From: Cryptomeria japonica
Lineage: Eukaryota > Streptophyta > Pinopsida > Cupressales > Cupressaceae
Assembly (NCBI RefSeq): GCF_030272615.1
Contig: NC_081405.1
Coordinates: 26,120,272-26,184,271, forward strand
Direction of reading: 5' to 3'
Length of the DNA: 64,000 bases
Shown here: positions 1-11,569 of the stretch, in pieces
Layout: every line of letters starts with the position of its first letter
Numbering within the stretch: the first letter of the stretch is position 1
Position numbers and translations under genes: made by a program
Notes under the pieces: generated by a model
What the model was told of the DNA's origin: nothing
Databases searched by the model: none
The model's input: only the letters and a program-made list of their open reading frames with translations

Positions 1-745
1 TTGGGTAATCCTAACTCAAACTTGACCCTTACCCTCTAGATAACCATGAGGTCTTCTCAGGCATTTAATGCCTCCAACCCCTTATCTCAACCCAACCCTA
101 TGTTGACACTTGTCACTATTTCACTGGTGCCAATTAAAAACATGGATCCCCAACTTTCAAACTCAACCCTTGATTAAACCATTCAATCTTGACCATCCAT
201 TGCCCTATTCTTGCTATAAATAGAGCTCTCATTCCTCCATAACAATCATCCTTGAAATTTGTAGCATCACACTTATGCTCAAATACATTCAAGCTTTCTC
301 ATTTCATATATGCTCATCATTTAGTCTCTCTTAAATCAGGAATTAGACTAAATATGCATGTTTAGAATAATTTCTTTATCATTTTAGTTCAATCATAGAC
401 TAATATATCATGTTAGGATAGTACTCATACTAATCTTGTCATCTTATCATTTAGTTTATTGCATTTTAAAATCATACATAGCTTATAACACATTTCATTC
501 TAAAAATCTATCAGAGCATCCCTCGTTCTTGCATTTGCCATCCCTGAACCATTTTGCTCAGTGATTCTGAGAGCAAAACATTGGTTTAAGGGACATTGTG
601 AGATAGAGAACCATGGGACCCACCTTGGGAAGCTGAGTAATACTACGTTACTCCATAGCTTGCACCAAGAAGTCTTGTGTGTGTGTGTGGACAAGTCATT
701 TTGCAATATTTTCACATATTAAGTTCTATCAGCCCACTTTTCCCG
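1..745 (+). mobile_element. LTR-like fragment of an unassigned retrotransposon
   Basis: No coding region is recognisable. A plant TATA box (tataaatag, 215-223) is followed by a short pyrimidine-rich stretch, which is how U3/R junctions look in the other LTRs of this window. The stretch meets the Copia-1 reverse transcriptase abruptly just after its VDDI motif (about 745-755), so it is either a later insertion or a recombination partner. Neither end of the LTR could be fixed, and the small reading frame at 500-715 looks accidental. Confidence 0.45.
215..223 (+). promoter_or_regulatory. TATA box of LTR-like fragment
   Basis: The sequence tataaatag is followed about 25-30 bases later by a likely transcription start region. 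The same motif occurs at 26421 upstream of element E. Confidence 0.5.
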
Positions 746-1363
746 CATACAGATATCATCTACAAATACTTCACTAACTAGAATTTCATCTCCTTCAGAT
801 TTAAGATATATGTTGTTGTCTTCATTAGTTCTCTGAAATCCTATCTTCATTAGGTTTGAATGAATCCTTTCATACCATACTCTCGGTGCTTGCTTTAATC
901 CATATAATGCCTTATGCAACTTACATGTAGTGTCTTTCTCATCAGTTAAAGCATAACCATCTGGCTGCTCAATGTATACTTCCTCTTCTAGTATTCCATT
1001 CAAAAATGCAGATTTCACATCCATCTGATATACTTTGAATCCTTTATGAGATGCAAAAGCTAGTAAGGTTGTGACACCTTCCAGTCTGGCCACTGGTACA
1101 AAAGTGTCACCATAATCCTATCCTTCTTCTTGTGCATAACCTTTGCAAACCAATCTAGCTTTGTTGCAAACTACAACACCATCTTCATTCAACATGTTCC
1201 TAAAAACCCACTTAGTACCTATCACATTTTTATTTACCAGTCGGGGTACTAGAGTCCATGTGTTGTTCTTCTCAAATTTTTCAAGCTCCTCCTCCATATC
1301 TTTAACCCAATGATCATCACCAAAAGCTTCCTTAGCAGTTCTAGGCTCAATAGTGGAGATCAT
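719..1363 (-). pseudogene. Copia-1 reverse transcriptase, truncated and broken
   Basis: This is the N-terminal half of a Ty1/copia reverse transcriptase, which would copy element RNA to DNA in the virus-like particle. The upstream piece (1363-1118) has the hallmark NTWTLV, GTKWVFR and ARLVCKGYAQEEG motifs. The downstream piece (1093-719) has MARLEGV, VYQMDVKSAFLNG, YGLKQAPR and the VDDI of the catalytic box. A stop and a frame change around 1100-1118 separate the pieces. After VDDI the protein ends in unrelated residues, so the rest of the enzyme and all of RNase H are lost. Confidence 0.9.
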
Positions 1364-1423
1364 GCAAGAATTCTATCTGATTCTTCTTCTGGTCAACACT
1401 CCAACATCCTTATCTCCAATAAA

Positions 1424-2389
1424 CTACTCAGGATGGTGATTGAGTCTCACATACCTCAGAATAACATGATCATTATCTTCAGGTTCATCTTCATTATCAT
1501 CATCTTCTTCTGAATCTACCTGTTCTACTTGAACTGGTACATCAGTATTCGCTTTACCGGTTTCAAGTTTCACAGGTTCTGGTTCCAAAAACAAAATGTA
1601 AGGGTCTTCATCCTTTTTCTCTACACTAGTTTCCCCTAAGAGTTCAGGATACTCATCCACTCGAACATCAGCACTATTTATGCTTCTCTGTGTTTGGTTG
1701 TTAAAACACTTGTAGGCCTTACTCTTGGTGGAATAACCAAGAAATATACCTTCATCACTTTTAGCCTCAAACTTGCTAATATAGTCACCTCTCTTAATAA
1801 AACATTTGCTACCGAATATCTTAAAATAGCCAACATTAGGTGATCTACCATACCAATATTCATAAGGAGTCTTGTCCTTAACTCTTTTTACCAAAATCGT
1901 GTTCATTGTGTAGACAGCTGTGCTAACAACTTCTCTCCAAAATGTTTTTGCTACACCTCCTTATATCAACATCATCCTAGCACCTTCAACAACTGACTGA
2001 TTCTTTCTCTCTGCAATACCATTCTGTTGTGGTGTCCTTAGTGCAAAAAGATGTCATTTGATACCATTCTCTACACAATATCTAGTGAATTCCTCATAAT
2101 TGAATTCTCCACCTTGATTTGTCCTCAGGCACTTTATCTTCTTTCCACTCTCCTTTTCAGCTAAGGCCCTAAATTCCTTGAACTTACCAAATACCTTTGT
2201 TTTATCCTTCAAGAATGTGACCCACATCATCCTTGAGCAATCATCAGTGAAGATCATGAAATATCTATCACCTTGAATACTTTTAGTCCTTATTGGTCCA
2301 TAGAGGTGTGTATGAACCAAATCTAATAGATGCTCTACTCAAAAAGACTTGCTCTTGAAAGTTGAGGATGTCATCTTTCCCAACTAACA
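1424..2389 (-). pseudogene. Copia-1 integrase, catalytically mutated
   Basis: This is a Ty1/copia integrase core followed by its C-terminal region (PYEYWYGRSPNVGYFKIFGS). It would join cDNA to the chromosome. The first catalytic aspartate, normally in an HTDLYGP context, is histidine here (HTHLYGP). The second, normally in a SDRGGEF context, is asparagine (TNQGGEF). The glutamate region (TPQQNGIAERKN, near 2000) remains. Stops at about 2053 and about 1960 also break the frame. A charged tail with DSEEDDDNEDEPEDND follows (about 1490-1530), which is usual for the copia INT-RT spacer. Confidence 0.88.
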
Positions 2390-2939
2390 TTATTTACATA
2401 GAGCATTAACTGGTTTGTTCAATTGAAGAAAACCTCTCACTGTCTTTGACTTACTCACTTTAACAATTTTATCAAAATTTAAATGACAAAATCTCCTATG
2501 CCAAAGCCAACTTTCATCTACTTTAGCAATTAAATAGTTGTTGACTTTAGGATTCAGGTTAAACAAGTTACCTTTAGTCTTCTTGTCGATTGCAATCAGT
2601 TCACCTTTGCTCCCATATATTTTGCACATGCCATTTTTAAACTCCAATGGATATCTTTTGTCATTGAGTTGGGCAACACTCAACAAATTGTGCTTTATAC
2701 CTTCAACCCAATAGACATCATCTGCACTTCTCTTTCCATTAAGAGAAATAGTTCCCTTTCCTTTAACCATGTAGAGTGAGTCATTACCAGATCTTACAAC
2801 TCTGCCATCAAATTCCTTCAAAGAAATAAATTTGCCCCAATCACTAGTCATGTGATGTGCACAACCACTATCAATGATCCAATCATCAAAATTATCCATT
2901 TGTGAAACTAAAGCCTTCTTAGTAGATGTTTCTTATTTA
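2390..2939 (-). pseudogene. Copia-1 protease and GAG-pre-integrase domain
   Basis: The aspartic protease active site is visible as WIIDSGCAHHMT. It is followed by the usual copia segment with VYWVEGIKHNLLSVAQL and the histidine-rich pre-integrase motif WLWHRRFCHLNFDKI, which belongs to the integrase zinc-binding region. The upstream frame from 2939 carries an acidic linker that would join to gag. The reading is cut at 3000 by the Tat-N insertion and resumes at 15570. Confidence 0.88.
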
Positions 2940-2995
2940 ATGGCTACAAACACAATGTCTTCATTAGCATCACCATCAGATTCCTCATCAGTGAT

Positions 2996-3000
2996 ACCAC
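2996..3000. other. Left target-site duplication of Tat-N (accac)
   Basis: The five bases accac lie directly before the first LTR base and recur directly after the last LTR base at 15565-15569. A perfect 5-bp duplication is standard for LTR integrases and proves that both LTRs belong to one insertion. Confidence 0.9.
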
Positions 3001-4297
3001 TATAGATGCCTAAAAATGGTCAACGCTTGCGGAGTCATACTTTAACATTTGCGCATTGCCTTATTTTGGGGTTTTTGCGTCGCATTAACATTTCTCCTAT
3101 GTTGCGCACTTGGTCTTTAAGATTTGCGAGCATTGAGTCCTTCTTCTGCATTCCTCATTTTTCTCACTTTCGAATTAGGTCTTGTCGATAGCAATCTTCA
3201 GTCATGATTTTGGTCGATCCTTGTCCTTGTCAATCTTGTCATTTTGAGATCGATTCGTCATCGATCCTTGTCCTCTTCAATCATGTCAATCTGGATCGAT
3301 TAGTCATTGTTCCTCGTCAATTGGCACCTATCAATTTGATAAAATTATCAATCAAAGCATTTATCAACATTGGTCCTTTGTCAGTCAGAATCATGATCAA
3401 ATCGACCCTACATCAATTATCTTTTGTCAAGACCTAATTGTCATCCTTGCATTTCTAATTCATCTTCTAAGGTTTTATGATTTATTCATTTAATCTTGTT
3501 TGTCATTTTCCCTCTAGGTTAAATAATTTATTTATTTATCCTAAGTCTTCTCATCACAATTAAATCTTCATTTAATTGGCTATTTAATTCTTCCCTCTTT
3601 ATGAATTAATTAATAAATGAAAAATTGTTAATTAATTCACTTAATTCCTAATTTCCTCATTTTCTAATTTTCCTAATTCCTAATTTCCTCATTTTCTAAA
3701 TTTCCTCATTTTCTAATTTTCTAATTTCTAAATTCATCTAATTTTCTAATTCCTCCTATTTCTCCTAATTTCATGGGAATGACATTTCAATTTGTCATAA
3801 TTTGTCATAATTATCAATCAATCAATTTTGCATAGAAAGTGCAAATTTGTCATAATTTGTCATGTTTGTCATTCTTGATTTACAATTTCCATTTGAATCT
3901 CTTCATGCTAATCCTGTATTTTCTCCAATTTGTCTATAAATTGGATGAATTTCTTCAATCAAGATCCCCAATTGATCGCATTTTCAAATCCCCGAATCCC
4001 TGGTCGAATCAATCACGCTTCTAGTATTCTTGCGCTATCATCTTGTCTACTTGCTTTCACATCATGCTTATGCACTAGTAGGTGAGATCCACAACAAAGC
4101 TATTTGAAGGAGAAAGAAGGACAATGGAGCCACATGAAAGAGACATTCAAGTTTGTAATGGTTTGTGTTTGAATTGATGTCTTGTTTTCATGTCTTTATT
4201 GAGTGTAATTAGGATTGTTATCATTGCAATTGAGTTTTCGTGATTGAACTACGCTATTGTTTACATTGCTTTGATGATTTTTGAATTCCTATCTACA
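3001..4297 (+). repeat. Tat-N 5' LTR
   Basis: This is a direct repeat of 14271-15564. It begins tatagatgcc where the other copy has the expected tgtagacatc, so the initial TG has mutated to TA. It ends in ctaca. The middle is AT-rich (3480-3770), with many short aattt/cctaatt runs. By eye the first 200 bases differ from the 3' LTR at about 17 places, mostly transitions, and later parts are more alike. The reading frame at 3204-3437 recurs at 14471-14704 only because the LTRs are copies. Confidence 0.92.
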
Positions 4298-6482
4298 TAA
4301 ATTAGTGAACCCAATGTGAACTAACCCCCTAATCATGCTTTTGAGTGCTTTTGAGTTGATTTGCAGGTGAAAAACCCAAGAAACAAGGTAATGTAGGGCT
4401 TTCTGAGAACTTCTGCACTTGTGTGAAGCAATTTGCGCCTGTCTCAAGCATTTTGCGCCTGTTTCAAGGACTTCTGCACCTATGTCAAGGACTTTTGCAC
4501 CTATGTTACTGCATTTTGTGCCTGTGTTACTGCATTCTGCTCCTATGTGAGACATTTTGTGCCTGTGTAGGGCCAGAAACAGAGGTAAAAGGCATTGTTT
4601 TTAGTTGCAAATTATTTTGTTTTGCATTATGTTTTTGCTTTTTGATCTTTTGGTACTAATTCTTTGTGCAACACCTTGGCATTACGCATGACAAAGACAA
4701 CAAATGAAACTACTAACACATTTTATGCAGGTTCGATAGCCAAAGACTAAGCAAATTAAACTTCTGACTTGGTGGTTTTGCAGGTTGCCTTATACTCCAA
4801 CTAAACCTTGTGTTTGTAATTCATAATTAGGCACCTAGTTTTGATTGCTAAGTAGGATGGAATGAATGTATGTTTGCTTTGATTTTTGAGTTTGACATTG
4901 GAGTAGGAGAGTATGCTCTCATCCTTCTTAGGGTGATTAGAAATCCAGATCTTCGATACCATTCTCATGTTTTGATTGTGTGTTACCTTTAGAGGGCCTG
5001 CCTTCCCGATCATTTTCTTTCTTTTGCAAGTAAGTGACAATCGTGAGAAGGGAACGACCCAAAGTGGGTACGGCTAGAATACCTTGGCATTCTAACTCAC
5101 TATAAACAAATACCTGATTAGCGAAAGCTTTGAAGGAAGGGTTATGTGGGAATTGTAGTTACTTGGGAAGTGATGACCCTTGGACTCTTTCTCATATCAA
5201 CATCTAAGTAGGGCCTCACGGTCTAAATCGTGCTTGCGTGACTACATTTGTTTGGTATCTTGGTGGGCTTAATGTCTCAATCACGCTTGCGTGACACCAA
5301 GGAGTAATGCTTAACAGAATTCCTTACTAAACACCTTGTATTTAGAGGCCAAAAATCCTTCTAGTTTCTTGAGAAGGACAAGTTCAGATACTTGGAAGAG
5401 ATACTAAGCTCACCATGGGGAGATTTCCATAGGGACTGATGCTTGGCTACCCTGAGAAGTGAGTGTCATGGAGGGGAGCCCATGGGGTCAAGCATCTATT
5501 TATTCTCCTTGAATCTTGTAACAAGTCTACCTCTCAAGTACCTACTGCCCTTGCCATCAATAAGAAATGTGTGAATGAGCATGATTGTCCTGAGTCTAAG
5601 TTAAAATATCTTGTATTCTTTTCTTGTCAAAAGTTGAGTTGTGTCTCATTTCAAAAACAAGACAAATTGATTCAAAACAAGGTTAAACACAAGAGTACTT
5701 CATCCAACAAAGTTCAAAACACCTTCAAACATGGTTGTCAAACATTTTTCAAAATCTTGTCTCAACATTCATGTCACTTAGATTTAGGTTCATCCTAGGT
5801 TTGCATTTTGCAAAGTCATTGTCAACTACCAAGGTTAGGTTTCACCTAGGTCATACCCCTATGCATATCAATAAGGGTCATCCATTTGCATGTGTCCTCT
5901 TGCATTATAGCAATACCATTTCTTAATTCAACCTTAAGTTTTGCCTTAGGTTGACATTTGCATTTGCATCTTTGTCCTCATAACATTAGGTCACATTTGC
6001 ATACCCTAGTTCTCTTTATTAAGCTTAGGTCATTATCATCTCATATTAGGGTCATTTGCATGGTAATTGTCCCTTTTCATATAGCGTCAAAACTAGGTTT
6101 TGTCATACTTGAGTAATGCAAATCTTTGATAAACCCTAAGTCATTGTTAGGAAGTCTAGACCTTATCAAACTTTTGTCTTTTTGTCATCAATGTCATTTA
6201 GTCAAACCTAGCTTAGTATCCAAGCATATAGGGGAGACATTGTCATTTTGTCCTTTTGTCACTTGGTCCTTTTGTCCTTTGAGGTCTAGACATCATTTCA
6301 ATTTCCTAAGGGTCTCTTTTTAGATTTGCATTCCAAAAAGTTTGTCAAAATCTCAAAAAACAACAAAAACATAGGTTGCATTCTTGCCATAGATTGCATT
6401 TTCATTTATTTAGGTTGCATTTAGTTGCATATCATACATCATCCTTTTAAAATCAAAAATCCCAAAAACATTGCATAGTGAC
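4298..6482 (+). other. Tat-N untranslated leader
   Basis: No coding region is supported over these 2.2 kb; small frames have no recognisable content. A primer-binding site should start near 4298, but the sequence there (taaattagtgaaccc) matches no tRNA 3' end that I can recall. The stretch holds the word repeats at 4410-4572 and many copies of short words such as ttgcattt and cctaggt between 5770 and 6470. Confidence 0.6.
4410..4572 (+). repeat. Degenerate tgcgcctgtg word repeats in Tat-N leader
   Basis: About seven imperfect copies of a word like tgcgcctgtg or tgcacctatg are spaced roughly 20-27 bases apart. The same word reappears on the other strand at 13610-13740, just upstream of the antisense PMD gene. 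Confidence 0.75.
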
Positions 6483-9365
6483 ATGTCTATTGAAACAAGG
6501 TTTCAAGCACCAATGATGCAACAAAGTTTGACGTATCAACCGATAATGCAATCAAATTTTAATCCAAGGCAATCACAATTATATCCAACCCAACAACAAG
6601 GCAATATCGATCAAACTTTTTATGATGAAACAAGTCTCCAAATACAAAAACTAGAGGAGAAACTAGCTCAAGAAAATGAGATATTGGAACAAAGAGTGAA
6701 AAATATTCAGAAGAATAGATCACAAATGTCTAAAATGTTTAAAAAGTTTCCAGGTCAAAATCCAAAGATTGAGCCAATTGATGTAAGATCTCTTATTGAA
6801 CGATCAGACATACCAGCTATCCTCTCACAAATAGAGATGATGAAACAATTTCAAGAAAGGAGACAACATCAATTTCAACATTATGTGCCTCCACAACAAG
6901 AACAAGAAGGTGTTTACTATCAATCAGATTTTCAACCAGTACAACCAATACAACCAATGGTCCAATTTCAACAATATGTCCAACCAACTATACAATGTCC
7001 ACAAATGGTTCAACCAATGGTGGAATATTAATGTCAACAACCACAACCAAACATTCAAAAACAAAACTTGCAGCACACACCAACCCAAGTTTCAAACATG
7101 TCAGAACAATTGAACCAAGTCCAATATCAAAACATGACATTAGATCAGAACCAACTCCTTTCCAAACAATTTCACATTCCAGATACAACTATGTCAAAAC
7201 CTCGAAAGAAAGGTGGCTTTATTGCAATGATCTTAAGGAAACTACCAAGTGAGTTCTTTGAGGAAGATCAAAATAATACACTTATGTCTAGCAATGCCTC
7301 ATCCCCCCACAAACAAATTGACTCTCCAATGGCATCTATCCCTACACCTTTAGAAGTTTCACAAGAACCTTCTATATTGTCCTCATCAAACAATACACCC
7401 AAGGATGTAATTATCCAAGAGCTATCCATAATTGATTGCCAAGATAATCCAATTCATGATGCACATCCTTGTCATGTATCAGAAATACAAGACTCAATGC
7501 CACCATGCACTTTATTGCCATTACCTATTTTAGAGGACCCCATTCGAAGTCCCTCTTCCTCATGTTCAAGCATTGATTCCTTGCCAGAATCCATCACAAA
7601 TGTTCAAAGTGCATTTCCTTCATGCCAAAGCATTGATTCCTTGCTAGAATCCATCACAAATGTTCAAAATGCATTTCCTTCATGCCAAAACATTGATTCC
7701 TTATCAGAATCCCCCATGCATATTCAAAGTCCAACCTCATGTCAAGAGGATAATTTAGAGCATGAAGAAACATGTCTTAAAACAGATCAAGATCAAGATC
7801 CTGAAACCTTATCATCCCATCCAATTGTTGACCAGGACCCCATGTTCCCGGACACTCATGATGATTCCCCTATTCTTGTTCATCCTATCCAAAGTCCTAT
7901 TGACACTCCATTCCCCAAGCAAGATCAAGATATCCCAGTCAATCCAATCCCAAATGATCCCCTTCCATTTCATGAAAAAAATGTCCTTTCAAATCCCATT
8001 TGCATTTCACTTCCTAAGAAAGATCAAGATATCCTTTCCATCCTTTCCGATGATCCCATTAAAAGTCAAGAGCAAAGCACCTTTGAAGGGGATTCCAATG
8101 ATCTTCCTCCTTGTCAAGATCAAATTATTCCTTTAAATCCTCTACAAGATCCTTTTGTTCCTCCATCTCCTTGTCTTAATCCAGCATATCCACTCCAAGG
8201 TCTCATTTCTTTTGATGATCCCATTATTTCTCCCATTCCATCTCTTGAAGAGCCTGTCATTGAACCATGTCCACTACACAATCCTAGTCCCCCTCATGAC
8301 CCTAATCTCCCTCATGATTCTAACGTGTTAGTGCAAGATGTTCATGAACCCCTAACATTAACAATGGGTTCTTCCACTTTGGTGCAATTTGATCCACTTC
8401 AAGATCTCATTATTTCTCTCATATCATATCCACCTCATAATGGACTTGCATCTTCTTCCCAAAGAAAAGAGTATCCTACAAGTCAAGATATTCATAAAGG
8501 CAAAGGAGTAGACCTTCATAAGAAAGAATCCCTTCATGTCAAAGAAGATCTTAAGGGTCATGTCTACACAACTCACTCTCAAGATGTTGGTATCCCTCCA
8601 TCAAAATCAAAACATACACCTTCCCCATCATACATTCCATCCATCTTAGGTCCTTATATCCCTACATCCTGTATGCAAGGTTAGCAAAGGCACACATCCT
8701 TGAGTAAATTTCATCCATGCAAAAGAACTCCATTTCATTCATATCCATCCATGCATTCCTTTCCCCATCCAAGAAATTTGGATGCCAAGTGTAAAAGTCA
8801 TAAGTCTAGAAATCCGCATGTATTCAAGGATCAACATATCCAATATAATCGACATGTCAAAACAAAGAACAATATGATCTATAAAGAAAAAGAAATATCC
8901 AAAAGGCCACAAAGGCCCACTAAGCAAAATAAAGCAAAGTCAAAATATATATGGGTTCCTAAATCCCTTGTGCAAGCAATGCACTCCAAGGAACCACAAA
9001 ATCATAAAAAATCAAAAACCATGTGGATCCCTAAGCGGCTCCTTGAAGCACAAAAGCCTAAAGAAACATCCAACATGGCATCCAAAGTTGCTATTCCTCC
9101 ATCCAAACCTCTCAAATTTGTTCCTCCATCACCTCCTTCTTCCATTTTGGGCCCTTATGTCCCAAAATCCCAAGCTATTCCTCCATCCAAATCTCACAAT
9201 CTGAAATCCATTTTTCCTCCATCAGTCCATCACCCCTCAAGGTGTGTGCCAATGTCAATCTTGCCAACATTTCTATCCACTCAAGCACAGTTCTTCCAAT
9301 ACCCTATCCATTATCCAATGCATATTTTTCATCCTTCGATCCCTTTGATCCAATCCTTTACATAA
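6483..9365 (+). pseudogene. Long Gln/Pro/Ser-rich ORF of Tat-N, unknown function
   Basis: One frame runs about 960 codons from the first ATG and is broken only by TAA at 7029 and TAG at 8682. Residues 1-180 are Gln-rich with a likely coiled coil (QIQKLEEKLAQENEILEQRV). A short basic patch follows (KPRKKGGF). Residues ~240-730 are Pro/Ser/Asp-rich with internal repeats: a ~60-base unit containing SIDSLSES or SIDSLLES occurs three times at 7570-7710, and LPHD/PLQD blocks follow. The C-terminal part is Lys-rich with SILGPYIP and SILGPYVP motifs. It occupies the gag-pol position, but no gag, protease, RT or integrase motif is present. It may be a very diverged gag or a captured sequence. I do not recognise the family. 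Confidence 0.6.
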
Positions 9366-11569
9366 ATCATTGCCTTAATTTCATCTCTTTTTCCATGTCC
9401 TTATCCTACCAACGTCTTTGAGCATACTATTAAAGGTCATGGTCCATTTTTTTTCAAGGCTACTATCCAACAAAAAGATGCTTGAGTCCTTCCATCCCCT
9501 ATCATGTGTCCATCTTCTATTGAAAAAGTCAAAATACAAAAAAAAAAGTGAAAAAAAAAAAGACAAAAGAAAAAAGTAAAGCAAAAATAATTCGCCCTCT
9601 GGTGAAAAACTAGCAAATAGGCACCTTGGGCAAGTACCATGATGAAAACCTGGCAAACAGGCATCATGCGTAATCTATAAACTTCTTGCATATCGTACTT
9701 GGGGGCAGGTTTCCTCCTTCATATCTTATTGCCCTTCATTATCCTATCATACCATGTCATACTCCTCCATTATCCTATTGTCCCTCATGTCCATTTCCTC
9801 TTTCCACCTTTGATCTTGACAAGGCTGAGGATCTTTATGAGCATCATGCATCTTGTTTCCAGCTTTTAGTCTATCATAGCTTTTGGTCTTTATCCATTTG
9901 CTTATTATAACCTTTCATCCATATTCCCTATCTTATTGCAACTTTCTGCCACTATCCCTTAACCTATCCCAACCTTTCGTCCATGTCCCTTATCCATTCT
10001 TGGTCTTGCTTATCCTATCCATATCTTATCACTATCCATACACTCTTTTTCATTCCTTGATCTTGATCTAACATAAGGACGTAAAATGCAAAACATGGTT
10101 TCAAACACCTCTTGACATGTCCCTCATGCCATGTCACTGATTTACATTGTCATATCCAGTCTCTTGTCCCATCATGCAATAGCCCTTGAAAATTGCATCT
10201 GTATTGTCTCCATAGTAAAAGGCCTTTGTCTTCCCTCTATCCACCATCATTTCAACAAGCCTATTTATTCACCTGTCATATTCCTTGCCTTGCTAGACAC
10301 TGGGGGCAAAATCATAAAAATTCAAAATGTCCTGAAATAAATCATAAAAAATTCAAAATGTCCTGAACAAATCATAAAAAAATTGAAAACTGTCCAGAAA
10401 AAATCATAAAAAATTCAAAATGTCCTAAAAAAATCATAAAAAATTGACAAATGTCCTAAAAAAATCATAAAAATAAAAAAAGTGTCCTGAAATAAATCCC
10501 TAAAAAGTCAAATAAAGTCCTAAAAAAACGCACAAAAAAAATTGTAAAATCTCGAAAAGCAAAACAAAAAATATCCCTTTTGTGCATAAGACAAATCTCT
10601 AAGCATCCTTCCAACGACACATAATCACACACTATGCTTTAATGAAATCATGCATAAACAGATGAACTTTTTCAATCAAACCAGACATTCAAACTGATCA
10701 CAATTGTCTTCTCAATTGAAAGTCAGTATCAATATGATTTGTCCTTGTCACTACTATCATGGGTCTTATACAGGGTGTGGTATGCTCGAAACTAGACTAT
10801 GTCCTGTCTTAGACGGGGTACCGCATGTCCTGAAACTAGACATCATGATCATCCTATCAACGCTTTCAACTTTTGGCAATGAAGATCAAGATGTTTGTTT
10901 GACTTGTTGGAATTAGCGAGTCTTATCATTTATTGATTTATTTTCGATCATGTTCCTATGTTGCTCGATGATGTCACTGAGTGATTTAGAGTGACCGGGA
11001 TGGTTCATGGTCCCTTTCTTTTTTGTTGTGATTGTTGTTTGTCTGTGATGTGTTTGTCTTTTGCAAAAAGGGTTGCATTTCAGCTCTGGCCTTCAATGCC
11101 ATGATGCTACGCATCCGTTTTGCTACATTAAATAAAGGTTCTCACCTACACATTGCATTACTGAAAGCAAGTTTTTCTTCATCTCTAACTGTCCTCTGTC
11201 TCATTTCTTCTTACTAACATTTCTTCCATTAGTTCAGATAGTCAGTTTGGTCTAGTGCTCCAATTTCCCCAAACACAGATGATGCATCCTGCATTCATTG
11301 GTTAGTACATTTGCATTACATCAAGCATCATATCAAGCATTTTATCCATTTCATATTATAAATGCATTGAAAACACATCAAAATGTATCCATACATATTC
11401 CACAATAAACATGGTGCATAAGTCATCCATACATGGAAAATAACATAAGTCATAATGCATTGCATCCCATCATATCAATGCATATCATGTCATATATCAA
11501 AATAATATCGGAGTACAAAATTGGACTGTCTGTCCTAAGTATGGCCCGTAGGCTGACTACATAATGTCA
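9366..11569 (+). other. Tat-N non-coding interior between the two genes
   Basis: No gene is supported. Near the start a purine run (9530-9590) precedes a motif at 9600-9672 (caccttgggcaag, then gaaaacctggcaaacaggca) that resembles the minus strand of Tat-2 at 46150-46218, just after its integrase stop. A tandem array lies at 10305-10530. From 11280 the sequence is dominated by catcata and atgcat words up to the 3' end of the antisense PMD gene. Confidence 0.6.
10305..10530 (+). repeat. A-rich tandem array, ~35-bp unit
   Basis: About six copies of a unit like aaatcataaaaaattcaaa followed by atgtcct are visible, with small length changes. No coding potential. It lies within Tat-N, so it is internal to the transposon. 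Confidence 0.8.

Noticed and set aside
676-692. A (gt)n microsatellite
   Set aside because: Only about six repeat units; too short to matter.
3204-3437. Conserved 77-codon frame also found at 14471-14704
   Set aside because: The two copies are the two LTRs of Tat-N; conservation comes from LTR duplication.
4298-4325. Primer-binding site for Tat-N
   Set aside because: The sequence after the LTR (taaattagtgaaccc) lacks a TGG start and I cannot match it to a tRNA; a search against plant tRNA 3' ends would decide.
9381-9691. Minus-strand frames with Phe/Leu-rich membrane-like stretches
   Set aside because: They read through an A-rich/T-rich low-complexity run and have no supporting features.
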